Assembly: GCA_025526935.1 (NCBI GenBank)
Contig: JAHLKD010000099.1
Coordinates: 124,001 to 188,000, forward strand
Direction: 5' to 3'
DNA: 64,000 nucleotides
Origin: Cladochytrium replicatum
Taxonomy: Eukaryota > Chytridiomycota > Chytridiomycetes > Cladochytriales > Cladochytriaceae
Shown here: piece by piece, positions 23,160 to 34,318 of the stretch
Numbering within the stretch: position 1 is the stretch's first letter
Layout: each line of letters opens with the position of its first letter
The notes under the pieces: generated by a model
Seen by the model: the letters and a program-made list of their open reading frames with translations, nothing else
The model's database searches: none
Told to the model about the DNA's origin: nothing
Position numbers and translations under genes: made by a program

Positions 23160-24460
23160 TTTGGAGGGAGCGGGTATCCACCTTAATTGTTGTTAAATCC
23201 ATTTCCGTGTCGAGTGTCCGCTGTCAATTACTCACCATGTTTGCAACTGCAGGTATTCTTCTACAAGAGTACAATGAGACCTTGAGATAGAATCATATAA
23301 TTGAGGCGGCCTCACCCATGCGACGAATTCTTTTCGCTGGAGGCCCCCAGACTAGGTCACTGCAACTATCATTTTCTGAATCAGCAAGACTTCGCTTCGG
23401 CCGTAGCATCCCTCAAACAAATCAGATTTCCGAGTGCGATCACGAACGTCAAGCTCACCATTCGAAACCCATGCAGCCGGAAAGTTCCCCCATCCCTCGT
23501 TTGTCGCTTGCTCCAAGATCATACGAAGCACACTGCTCGACTGATCCGGCACCGTTGTAGCAGACACAGGCTTCACAATAGCCATAAAGTCAGGAGGTGA
23601 TTGTACTTGTCGTGTGGCTCGCAGCGGAAATAAATTTTCTTCGATTCGGAACTTCAACCACAGAACGTTAGGTTTTGAATTCTCAGACATCACTGCTTTC
23701 TCACGTTTGGTAGCGTGGTCAGGAGGTTGGTGATGATGGGTGCGACTCGATTTTTTTCCGGCTTCTTAAAAGTCTCAGCGACAATTTGGTCTGCGAACTG
23801 ATCAGTTTCCGGCTTTTCTCTGGAAGGATAAAAATTTAGATGATATGCCAGGTTTCATGACCATACGTTACGTGAATGAGAATCCGTGGTTTGGAATTGC
23901 GTCAGAAGGCGCACCTGAGAACAGTTGTTCAAACAGAGGTAATGGATCCTTTGGCCTGATTTTTGGAAGCACAAAGGTTGGAGCTTCCAAACGATGTACT
24001 CCAATGGCTAAAAATCAGAAAGAGCTGGCATTTGAAACACTTTCAAACCTGACACGCTTGATTCAATGACAGATTTGACGACCATCGGCAGGGTTGTTGA
24101 CGGCAGATCCCAAGATTCTTCGTGGGAATCATCCAGGAGTGACCAGGCATGCACGGACCTTTCCAGCTTCCAGATTTTGGCAAGCTTAAGCAGTATTAAT
24201 TACAACCAAAATGCGCATCCTGATTTCTCTCTTCTCTACGTCAACGCAGACTCACTTGATCTACAATCGTTTCTTCCTCGAAATCTGGAGCTTCTTCAAA
24301 TCGAGTATTGAGGATGTTTTGCATCGCTTCTCTATCTGATAAGTATTCGCACCGATTAGCTACAGCCCGTATTAAACTTGGACAAGAATATAACTCTACC
24401 GCGGTGTAATGCCCACAATTCCGCTCCATTGCATGGATAACCCGAGCTCTCCAGTACATT
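23160..24460 (-). other. possible 5' exons of the SHOC1-like gene
   Basis: The minus strand has long coding-like frames at 23693-23352 (L-W-L-K-F-R-I-E-E-N-L-F-P-L-R) and 24459-24241 (acidic C-end), separated by intron-sized gaps. SHOC1/ZIP2 proteins often have about 500 poorly conserved residues before the XPF-like core, so these may be its first exons. I could not join them with certain splice sites. The forward strand also has frames here (23845-24069, 24066-24311) that could belong to the MT-A70 locus. Confidence 0.3.
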
Positions 24461-24619
24461 GAAGACGTCGTCGCGTACGTCTGATGGGTTGATCAGCACA
24501 TCCTCGATACACCTTCCACTTGCCATTTTTGGGAATGTTTGGGAGCCGTGTGGCGTTACTCCATAATTTGAATAATGGAATGAATAATAAGCAGGAACGG
24601 TCGCTACAACGCGAAATTG

Positions 24620-25485
24620 CTGGATAAAGAAGGAAATCAAGGACATTGAAAAGGATCTTGAGAAGTGCCTGCAGCTGCTGACGAACCGGGAGCCCAAGCG
24701 GTGAAGTCAGGCGGTGCACTCAGGCTCAAACCCTGGTGAGCAGGACTCCAGTCTGGATTGTGGGCAGCGCAGCATTCTCATCAATGGATTGATAGAAGAT
24801 TTAGAAGCGCCCCAATGGTGTGGTCCAATATAGGCGGACGCCAGGTATTTCGATTGGGATGAAAGGTTGAAACGGGGGGGAAGCGATCTGGATCCGGCAA
24901 AATGGTTCTAACATTTAGGTTCAGGTTGCGATCACTAACCAACAGCTTCTGGATCCAGTTATCAAAGAGCTACCGCTTCCAAAACTCAAGAAAAATGGCT
25001 TCATCTTTATCTGGGTGATAACCAACAAGTACTTAAAGGCGTCTGAGTTGATGGAGAGGTGGGGCTACACGTCTGTACAATATCAACACATGTTCGCAAT
25101 CATGATCAACAAGAATATTGCAGATACGTGGACGATTTTACGTGGGTGAAGCAACCGGTCAACCGTCGGCTGGCGAAAGGACATGGATACTATTTGCAGC
25201 ATGCAAAGAAACGTGCCTCGGACTAAAAGGAAAAGAACCAGTCCGAAACGATGGAGAGGACACAGCACCTTTGTTAGCATATCATCTGACCTGATCTTCT
25301 CCGAATGGCGAATGGGAGGAAGAACTTTACGAGATGATCGAGGAATTAGTCCCAAAAGGTGAGCAAGAAGTCTCAATGAGACGATCTCAGGAAACTGAAT
25401 GATCACGAAAGGGATATACTTGGATGTATTCGGTCGTAAGAACAACCTGCGGAACTTTACGGTGACCATTGGAAACGAGCTTTGA
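24620..25485 (+). pseudogene. MT-A70 (IME4/METTL3-like) adenine methyltransferase, apparently broken
   Basis: Forward-strand pieces match the family in order: K-D-I-E-K-D-L-E-K-C near 24634; F-D-W-D near 24850; L-K-K-N-G-F-I-F-I-W-V-I-T-N near 24985-25026; R-W-G-Y-T; W-V-K-Q-P-V-N-R-R-L-A-K-G-H-G; Y-Y-L-Q-H-A-K; then an exon 25431-25485 reading Y-L-D-V-F-G-R-K-N-N-L-R and ending I-G-N-E-L before TGA. This family methylates adenine N6 in RNA or DNA with S-adenosylmethionine. Breaks: the catalytic D-P-P-W motif is not found in any frame where expected (after F-D-W-D), one base is missing after H-A-K near 25208, and a TGA falls in frame near 25290. An intron 25357-25421 seems intact. Decay is the simplest reading; sequence errors could account for single shifts but not for the missing motif. 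Confidence 0.65.
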
Positions 25486-25576
25486 GGATTCATTGTGGGC
25501 ATCGATCACCTGCAAATCGAAAGTCGGCAAGAAAAAACAAACAAGTGGACTAAATCCACACACAAGCAATGGGTTC

Positions 25577-26650
25577 TCAACGGAGCCTGACTGGCTCGAG
25601 CATTGATCGAAGTTGGGCGACAACTTTATCCACATCGGAATCCTTGGAGGCAGGGCGGATCGCAATGGCGTTACGAGCCATCAAGTCCAACCACTCCCCT
25701 CTGACGTGACCGTCTGACGATTCATGCCTTGAACTATCAGGGATGGTCCAATTGACCACGCTTCCTCCGGCCTCACGAACGATTAAGGAGGCTGCAGCGA
25801 TATCCCAGATGTAGAATCCTGTTTCCCAATAGACATCCACAGATCCTCTTGCAACCATGCACATGTTCAACCCCGCCGTCCCGAGGGACCGTATCCCTCG
25901 GAGACCTTCCGACCCCGACAGGGTGCGTCTTATTGTGGTTAGTTTTGACTCGAGGGTGGGGTCGGACAGATCGGAACCGTACTCTGTTGCACCTAGCAGA
26001 GTCGATAAGTTGGAACCCAGCGGGCGGGGAGGTTGCTGTAAGGGAAGCCTCTGGTAGCTCGCATCGATCGTTGAAGGGTGGTCGGGAAGTGACGTATTGT
26101 TGTAAAACGCGCCTTTGCCTTTCACCGCTGCAACAGTGCGCTTGTTAATGTGATCTCTTCCATTATTTGCGAATTGCTCACCATAGAAGCAATCATTCAA
26201 GATAGGGTTGTAAACAACACCAACCATGACTTCCTTGTTGAGGATGAGCGCAATGCAAGTACACACCAACGGTAGACCATGCACAAAATTGGTTGTTCCA
26301 TCGATAGGATCAACGCACTGCAACGCAAGCAGTCAATCGAAATGCTTCAGAAAAAGTATATCGAGTCCTCACCCAAGTCCAATCGTCCGTTAAAGCTTCC
26401 TTTGTCACACCAATGGATTCTTCACCAAGAAACTTGTGCGAAGGGTAGTTACGCACAAGTGTCTCGTGGATATGCTCCTGAACCTTTTTGTCCGTTATCG
26501 TCACCAAGTCTGCGTGATTCTCCTGTTTCGTGTCGATGTTTGTAGAGTCGTATGCATTCCGACTGTTAGCGTAGAATGCTTCTCTGATGATGGTCCCAGC
26601 GCTCCGTGCGACAGCCAGTGCTGTGTCAGGTACGGCGTGAGATCGTCCAT
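25577..26650 (-). CDS. inositol monophosphatase family protein
   Basis: Exon 1 (26650-26373) and exon 2 (26317-25577) are split by a 55-nt intron. Motifs: L-G-E-E-S (metal ligand Glu), D-P-I-D-G-T-T-N-F-V-H-G (metal-binding signature) and the second signature W-D-I-A-A-A-S-L-I-V-R-E-A-G-G. Known members hydrolyse inositol monophosphates with Mg2+ and supply free myo-inositol. An N-terminal M-D-D-L-T-P-Y-L followed by A-L-A-V-A-R-S-A-G fits the family, but these two parts are in different frames: exon 1 has 278 nt, one short of a multiple of three, and one G seems missing near 26627. This is either a sequencing error or a start-proximal frameshift. Catalytic residues are all present. Neighbour 26701 on the plus strand is divergent. 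Confidence 0.85.
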
Positions 26651-26700
26651 CGCACGTGGCGATTCGGTCATAAATACACCATCAAAATCTCTTGGAGTGT

Positions 26701-27739
26701 ATGAAGACAAATTGGGGGAGAACGGCCGACGTTGTTCATTTCACTGCTCTCGCTCTCGCTCTTGCTAAACGCTCTGGTTTTGTACTAAGTCGCATCCCAT
26801 CGTCTGGAACCCTGTATCTCTTGCTGCTTTTCGACACGCTCAAACGTCTGCTCTCACACTCGTCCCGGACACTTCGCAACCTGGCCACAGTTCTGGGTCC
26901 CAGGAGCATCGCTCTTGCTCTTCTGTTCATACCTGCATCAGCTCTATTCCTAAGTTTCTCGCGTAAGAAGGCGTCCGCAAAGCGTCCGCTTCCAACTCAG
27001 GTAATTTTGCAGGAAGAAGGAAGGAAGGAGGTGAAAGCACTGACACATCTTGTACTTGTAGAACAAAGAAGTCAGTCAACCCGAAGAGCCTGGTTCGACT
27101 GAATCCGTTCAAGAGAAGTGTCTAGACTTGAACTCTCCTCCTCCGTTGACAAGCTCGCCCGCCAGCTCCATCATCAGCATCTCTTCAGACACAACATTGC
27201 CAACCTCTTCATCTCCAGTCTCTAATCTCTGTTTTTTGACCGAGGAAGCGGATTTACTTGCAAATACCATTATCGACAAGCTTCAGACCACAAAACTCAC
27301 AAAGCACACACTTGCACCAACAACAATGTCCAGTTCAAATAACATCAGCTGGGAGATCAACGAGGACGCTCACCACTCCTCCGCAACCGCCCAAACTCCG
27401 CTCTGGGGTTCTTCTTTTAACCTTCCCGGTTACCACGACCGACCTTTAAGCCGTACCTCGCACTCGACCACTTCATCTCCTCCGCCATTCGACCCTGTTC
27501 CGAACGGGGTGTACCTCTCCGGTGAAGATTTTTACGAGACGAACAGCTGCAGGTGCTCATCGAAGAGGGCGCACGTGGGGAAAGTGCAGCTGAGCGAGGA
27601 GGACTATGTAGAACGAGAGTTTGTGTTGGATCTCGCCGGCGCCTTCCATGATGAGCCGATTGGAAAGAGGAAGAAGAGCATAGTTCAGGGAGTGACCCCT
27701 GAATTTGTGGAAGTTCGAGGTGCAATCCGTAAGGCGTGA
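26701..27739 (+). CDS. predicted membrane protein of unknown function
   Basis: Exon 1 (26701-27000) and exon 2 (27062-27739) join in phase over a 61-nt GT-AG intron; 325 residues. There are two hydrophobic segments in the first 85 residues (around L-Y-L-L-L-L-F and A-L-A-L-L-F-I-P-A-S-A-L-F-L). A Ser/Pro/Thr-rich middle follows, and a charged C-terminal 100 residues with V-Y-L-S-G-E-D-F-Y-E and Y-V-E-R-E-F-V-L-D-L. I do not recognise the family. The ATG at 26701 is the first in frame and lies only 50 bp from the inositol monophosphatase start on the other strand. Confidence 0.6.
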
Positions 27740-29149
27740 AAGAAACATGTTTTCTCAATATTTTCTCCTTTGATGTAAAATCAGATAGCAGAAGAAAATA
27801 CTCCTGAAACCCTGATTTCCTAGTAATGGCACTTTCCATGCAGCTCCCTGTTTGCGAGCTAAAATTGATGATGTGCTAACATCTCGCAAAATTTGCTAAC
27901 TTCTCAATAAGTTGTGCAGAGCACGTTATGCCCCCATCCGCTGATTCTAGTTCAGCTAGCTCGGTCATTACAATGAGCTTCATTGAATTAACCGTATCAG
28001 GTGTAGCTGCTCCTAGAGGCGGCCTGACCTCGATGGGTGTTCAGGACGGAAATCCATCTGAACCTCCAGACATGCCTACTGGATGGGAAGATTGAAGTCG
28101 TTCTAGCCGGGTGCAAGACGGTCTGGTTTGTATTGAAGGCTCTTTTAAGGTTGAACACTTAGATGTTCAACAAAACATTGCTAACAACCAATGATTGTGT
28201 CAAATAATGTGGTAAATCGGCGTAATTTGACAAGGGCATACTCCGCTATTAAGTGGTTGAGTAGGGTCAATCCTGAGACTCATACATGCGTTTCAACCAT
28301 TGTGATGACTTTCTCCTCCAGAGCAGCCTTGGTGGGCAATAATGGCTTACTTCTCGACTCCCTTCTTTCTTTAAGCTCCAGTGCCCTGATTTGGTTGTTC
28401 GCCTTTGCCAGCTATACGTACTTGTCCCTTGCGTGACCATTCTACGGACCTTCTCAGTTCATCTTTGCCTTGGCGAACGGGTGATAGTAATGAGTGAGAG
28501 AACAAAAATGAATTAATAACCAATCCCCTTCAAGCGAGCTTACGGTGACAGTTAAGGGCGTGAAAGAGAGCTGCTTACAGTAGTTTGCGGTGAAGTATGT
28601 ATTGAAAAGTGTTACATGCGGTTTGGAAGAGTATTCGACTCGGAATGTTTGGCGAAGGTTATTCATTGCTGTCGATTGGCACGGCCGTTTTAGGGAGGGA
28701 CACGCGGCAACTCACCTTGAAAGGTTGACCTCTCAATCACCCCGAACGCCTTTGAGAGGTCAAAAGAAGTGCCAGCGCTACTCTTGAGCTTGATCCACTC
28801 CGCTTCTAAGCACTTGAACTGCTATAAGAGGGGTGAAGAAAGGACCAAAGGAGAAAACGGACGAGAGAAAGGTCAAGGGTATAAATGGGGTAGAGAATTG
28901 CACATTCCTACGCCCTCATTAAAGGGTTCAGGTTCAACGGTATGATCTCAGCCCACAGAAGAAGAGGTATATTACTCTTCCCCGGAGCACCCGTTGTGCA
29001 TAGAGAAAGGGGAAAACACTGAACTAAAAACTTTACCCATACCGTCTCCGGAGATTCCCACAAAACTCTAAAAACAGAAAACTAGTTAGACTCGCTGGGA
29101 AGATACCTCATGCTAATAAATTGAAAAGATACTCACCCCACTACCCCCA
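27740..29149. other. gene-free stretch, 1.4 kb
   Basis: No supported gene. An 81-codon open frame at 28191-28436 has no recognisable motif. A 12-bp perfect inverted repeat is listed separately. The region is the 3' flank of two converging genes. Confidence 0.45.
28725..28763. repeat. 12-bp perfect inverted repeat (hairpin)
   Basis: ttgacctctcaa (28725-28736) is followed after 15 nt by its reverse complement ttgagaggtcaa (28752-28763). Could be a cruciform, a transcription terminator-like stem or chance. Confidence 0.8.
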
Positions 29150-30813
29150 CTAGTTCGTCGAGACATGAGCCATGGTCTCCTTCATACGTATGTGCGCCTT
29201 CGGGAGCGGGTACGTCCAACCCATCGACTTGCGCACAACCATCTCTCCACCTGCATACAACGCAATTCCAACAATCGACGCAATAGGTCCCACAACGAAA
29301 GTCGGCCAGTCGTACGAAACAAAGAAAATATAGTTCAATCCGTCCGCAAGGTTGCCCATCGTGATCCAGCCGAGCCCAGAGACACCGATAAAGCCCAAGA
29401 GAACGCCGAACAGCGCAGCGCCTTCCGACACGTATCCGTCCAAGCGCTCGGAGAGACCGCAGAGTAGAGGGATCGCGGAGATTGTGGAGAGCACGTTTCC
29501 GATCAGGAAGAGCGAGAGGACGCTGACACGCATAAGAGCCACAATAACGATGGGGATGTTGATCAGAATGACGGCGAGGCGAGACACCCAAAGCGGAAGA
29601 GTCCTGAGGAAGAGTGCGGACAAGGTGTTGGTAAGGGCCGTTTGGTATGAGTCAACGGATCCTTCGTTCATGATGACGGTGATGAGGGCTACCAGAATAA
29701 CGATCCAGGTGGGAGCCGAGTCACCGCTGGTCTTCAACAAGTCGAAGAAAGCGGTGCTACCGTATGGGTCGGATTGCGGAATACCACCCCAGATAGAAAG
29801 GAACCTTGTGGAAAGTTTTAATAACGCTATCTCGGACGTCAAATATTTTGCACCTACCCTCCGAAACCAAACAAGAAGCATGTCAAAGTGATCCCAATGG
29901 CGGCAATGATTGACCCGTTCTTCAATGAGCGTTCATCAGCTGAAGCCCACACGCGTTGCCTGGGATCAACTTTAGCTTGATTCAAACGTGCGCTAAAACT
30001 TGGCACTCACCAGAAAGCTTCCGAGAAGACAGTTGCAGCTGCCAGAGAGATCGGCATGACAGCAATGGCCGCGTATCCGAGGTAGTTCGGTCCGAGAGTT
30101 GGGTTAAGCGGAGGCAGCTCGGTTGGGCGGAAAGTGACAGCAACGTAGATGTAAATGACAATGAGAAGAGCGACAGTCATAACCGCTTGAACCACATCAG
30201 TCAAGATGCTGACGTAGAGACCGCCGTAAGCCGTGTAGATCGTGGTGACGATAGCAACAACGAGGATCGGAACTTCACGCTGACCACCTAAGACGAGTTC
30301 GAACAAGTTTCCAACGGAAGTGTACTCGGCAGTGAGGCCAACGGACATGATGAAAAGCATGAGGAACGAGACGTAGAAACGCATGACATGTCCGAAGCGC
30401 CAACGGGCAAAGTCCCCGATCGAAATGATGTAGGGGAACTTTTTCTGCACCAAAGTGCCGACGTATGCGATCATGATGATGGGCAAACCCGAAGACAGGG
30501 CGTAGAAGACCAAACCAACAATGCCCGCAGATACAACATAAGACGGCATACTAAAGACAACCCTAATTTGCGAGATTCGAAGTCACTCGGTGCGATTAAG
30601 TCTAGGAGATGGAAGAACTCACCATGCTCCTAGGGAAGTGGCATAGAATGAACCGGCAATGTTCCATGTCGGCGACGAGGAGCGAGCTGTCAAAAAGAAG
30701 TCGACCGTGGAGGGTTTCGATTTCGACGAGTAGAAGGACAGCACCATGGCGAAAACGCCGACGGCCACAACCACAATAGTGCATACGATGTAGGAGATAG
30801 TCGTAATGTCCAT
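29150..30813 (-). CDS. sodium:solute symporter family permease, Dur3-like
   Basis: Four exons (30813-30623, 30550-30011, 29959-29858, 29804-29150) total 495 residues with all phases consistent. There are about 12 hydrophobic segments. Recognisable blocks: an early S-L-G-A turn, G-D-F-A-R-W-R-F-G, the T-A-E-Y-T-S-V-G ... I-Y-T-A-Y-G-G-L-Y-V-S-I-L-T-D-V-V-Q core shared with Dur3 urea/polyamine symporters, and S-V-D-S-Y-Q-T-A-L. SSF proteins take up small solutes with Na+ or H+ across the plasma membrane. It is shorter than Dur3 (about 700 residues in yeast), lacking the long C-terminal part, so the substrate is open. Divergent from GLE1 over 423 bp. Confidence 0.85.
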
Positions 30814-31236
30814 TGCTCGCAGATCACCAGAAGAAAAGTGTGAAATTTGTTTTCGTGGCGGTGTTGAAAGCGGCTTTAAAAAGCGGGTGGCGAACGGCTC
30901 ACAAGCCCCGTCGTTAGCTCGCCGGGACCACCGGGTATTTAATGTGGTGGTGTGGAGGAAGTCGGCTCGCAGGAGAGAAAACTCGGACTGAGTTGCTTTG
31001 CTTTGAGTAATCAGAGATTGAATCCGTACTCACTGGGTCGCTTGCTTTAACACTATTTTGAGTGACGGATCAGATCCATTTCGTCTCTGAATCGTCTTAA
31101 AGATTGACAGTGTGACTTCTATCACTAATTGGGAAACGATGAAGGAGCTTTAAGCAATTCCTTCATCTTCGCACAACTTCAATATTCCACTTCTAATTTG
31201 TGGACTGTTGCCCAACGCCACCTCCACTGCGAATGA
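30814..31236. promoter_or_regulatory. shared intergenic region of symporter and GLE1
   Basis: 423 bp between two divergent start codons (30813 minus, 31237 plus). It should contain both promoters. No specific site recognised. Confidence 0.35.
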
Positions 31237-33291
31237 ATGGATCGCTCGTTCCTCCTCAAATCTGTCGCGGTGAGCAACGGAAACTCCTTCTCTCGCCGTT
31301 TGTTGACGTTGTGCTCAGATCAAAGACCCCGTCCAAACTCTCTCAGACCAATTTCACAACCATGTCTGGGTAAGGCCTTTCATCAGAACAACTGAATTAT
31401 TATCAAACTAATCCACTTTATCTCTATCAGCAAACGGTAGCAAGAAAAACCGCGGAGCTAGAAACGTTTAACGCGCTGAAACTTTCAAATGATTATAACA
31501 ACGGGGACGACGAAGACGGGCCTTCGAATGGGCGAGGTGTACCTCCGCCCTTGTCGATGACTTCCTCCGAATTGACTAATCTCAGGAGTCTTGCGGATGG
31601 GAAGGCATTACCCAGGTTTGATTCATGTGTTTGATTTTATTGAAAGTATTTCCTGACAAAATCTACGCTAGCCAGACAAGAGCTTTGCAAACAATTGCAG
31701 CTCTACGGAACAAGAACGAACAGCTTTCACAGGTAGACTTGGAAACGTTGGATGAGTAGAAAAAAAGGTTTCTCAGCTTTTGTGCAGGATATTGAGAAGA
31801 CCATACAAATATCAAAAGAGAAAGAAGCAGATGCGAGGGAGAGGGCTCTAGAAGCGCTTCGAAAACAAGAGGAGGAGCGCAAGCGTGTAGAGGAACAGGC
31901 AAGGCTGAAACGTGAGCAGGATGACGCTGCCGCTCGGGATCGAGCGGAGACAGAACGTCGCGATGCGGAGTTGAGGGAACAAGCTGCGGATAAAGAGCGT
32001 GCGGATAGCGAAATAAGAAAGGCAGCCAAGGTACATTTACCAATTAGACTTCTTCGAATTGGCATTTGATCTGACACAAAATCTAGGCCGCTGGTTCCGT
32101 TTCACCAAAAGCCTGGGAGGCAGCGGTAACGTATGCCGAAAAGCTCAAGGTTCGACTTGAACACATCTGGGACCATTCAATGCTAATTGTGCTACTTGAA
32201 TAATAGGAATACGAAGAGGTAGTCAAGCCATCACTCAAGAAGAATGAGGCCGTTATGGATTGGCTCTCGAATCGGAAACGGTTGGTCCGAAAGCGAGTCG
32301 GTCAGTTGACTGCAGAACATGAGAAAATCATGGAGATTGTAAGTAAATTGAAGAAAGAAAAGGTTTTATTGATGTCCTTCCTCTTTCGTAGTCCAACGCT
32401 TTGAGCGAGGCTCTCTCAGAAAGCAGTGGCCAAAGTGACCAACACTACATCTGGTTAATGAAGAAGGTTTCCAAGCAAATGATTGTACGTTCTCAGACTT
32501 TCTGCAATAATTTCAGGCTCACGTATATATTTCCCAAACCAGCTTCAAGCAGAGAAAGAGGTGTCAGTCAAGATCGATATGGCTGATCCTCTTGCTACAA
32601 TATGTATCACCCTCATGAAAGCACATTCTCGCTTCCTTGACTACCTCCTCGCAAGTATGCAGGAACGATGCATTTACGTTGTGCCACGTTATATCCGCCG
32701 AATCCAAGTAAGGCAAACGTGACTTGTGTGTTTTCGTGCTTCGAGCCTGAGGCATCTGATCTCAGGGCCAATCGGATTTTTCCTACTTCACATCGCTCGG
32801 ATTCCACCCTCGCTATCCTTCCTGTCTCCAAAGAGGCGGTGCACCGAATGACGACGAAGACTGCGGGCACGAAGGATGTGTCCAATGGGAGGATGAAGCA
32901 CGTTATCTGGAACGAATGTGCGGAATCGTCGCCTTGTATTCAGCTATCACTCATAGCTCCGTGGGTAAGTAGATCCACTTCATCCACCTATGCCACTTTC
33001 ATGACAGTTTTGGCGTTCACTCTTGTAGCTGGAAACCCGCATGGGCTAAAGCATGGGTGGAGCTGGCTTGCGCGAATCTGCAATATGGATCCCAGGAAAG
33101 CCACTCCACTTCTGGTTCGAACGTTTCTTGAAGTCTCGGGACAAACGTTGGTGCGCGTATACGGCAATCAAGGTGTCAAACTGGTGCGGTCGATATACGC
33201 TATGAAGATGCCCGCCAATTCATTCAGAGAGACATTCCGCTTGCACGAGTACTTGAAAGAAAAACTCGGAATCTTGAATAAAAACCCTTAA
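31237..33291 (+). CDS. GLE1: GLE1, nuclear pore mRNA-export factor
   Basis: Eleven exons (31237-31269, 31319-31369, 31431-31615, 31672-31732, 31788-32030, 32087-32149, 32207-32338, 32392-32484, 32543-32707, 32766-32964, 33029-33291) give 495 residues with consistent phases. The N-terminal third contains a long charged coiled coil (Glu/Arg/Ala-rich, residues about 110-190). The C-terminal GLE1 domain shows R-C-I-Y-V-V-P-R-Y-I, Y-L-E-R-M-C-G-I-V-A-L-Y-S-A-I, H-G-W-S-W-L-A-R and F-L-E-V-S-G. In other fungi Gle1 with IP6 activates the DEAD-box ATPase Dbp5 at the cytoplasmic pore face. Exon 1 codes only 11 residues, so the start is plausible but not certain. Length is close to yeast Gle1 (538). 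Confidence 0.93.
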
Positions 33292-33720
33292 AAATCTCTT
33301 GGAGATCGAAGATTAATTTCTTTACGGCACAGTAGCTGTCCAGCAGTCCGGCTGTGCGGCAAAGTCGAACGATTCGATGACAGCAGTGGGAACTCCTCTG
33401 GCAAATAAAATGTACAACTTTAGGTCTGTTCAAATTCTCTAAAAGAAAGGCGAACAAGAATAATCCTGATAGTCATCAACTGCACAGCTATTCTTCAATT
33501 TCCCTGAAAAATATAGTAAATGTTCTGTCTTTCTGACTTCCATGCTTGCCCAACAAAAAATCCCAGCCTTTCTCACCCGAACAACCCCGAGCAAAGTGAG
33601 TTACCAAATCCACCGCCGTAGCCTCACGGCATGGCAAGTGCTTGTGACCATGCTATTCTTTATCTCTCCAGTCTACCTCTGACTCTTTTCTGCCAATTTT
33701 TCCGACTCAGGTCGATCACG
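33292..33720. other. intergenic region upstream of ATP synthase epsilon
   Basis: 429 bp holding the GLE1 3' end and the promoter of the small ATP synthase gene. A short ATG frame at 33541 has an early stop and no motif. Confidence 0.4.
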
Positions 33721-34187
33721 ATGACCTTCTGGAAAGATGCCGGTTTCAGGTGAGGGACGGTGGGAGGTTTGTGGAGCCGGAGAGCATCTTTCAAAGGCGT
33801 TCGGTATGGGGATATGTATCATTTTGCCGAGAGCACTCTCTGGATGTGACGACGGGCGCTCCTTGCAATTACTCACGTATTCCGCGAAAACACATCCCCT
33901 TTCAACGTAACTTCACTCGGTGTGCGAATGCGATACTCACTACTTATCTTTCAGCTACCTGAAGTACGTTCAGGTCGCCTCGCGTGCTCTCCGTAGCGTG
34001 TTGAAGGAGGAGGCAAAGGTTCAGGCATTGAAGCGAGAAGACACTGTTCTTAAAGTTTCCCGCTGGGCTAACGGGAAGCAGGGTGAACTGGTTAGTCTGC
34101 CCATATCGAATGAATATGTAGTGGCTCAATTCATTCATTCACTTTCGTTTTTCTAAGAAATTTGTCGACCCAAAGAACCAGCATTGA
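33721..34187 (+). CDS. ATP15: mitochondrial ATP synthase subunit epsilon
   Basis: Three exons (33721-33749, 33955-34090, 34158-34187) give 64 residues, the normal size of this subunit. The sequence has the family hallmarks: M-T-F-W-K-D-A-G near the start, S-Y-L-K-Y after the first splice, R-A-L-R-S-V-L-K-E-E-A, and W-x-N-G-K-Q-G-E near the end. The protein is part of the F1 central stalk on the matrix side and has no cleaved presequence in yeast. The first intron (205 nt) is several times longer than the usual 50-65 nt in this window. Confidence 0.92.
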
Positions 34188-34318
34188 TCACTGTCGATAT
34201 GTTCCAGAAACCTTGATATTAGAGATACTTTTGGGCGGGAGGAGGGCAATATACGATGCCAACATTCTTTTGCAAATGAAGTGACAGCATTGATCAGATG
34301 TATTATTATTCAGGACAA

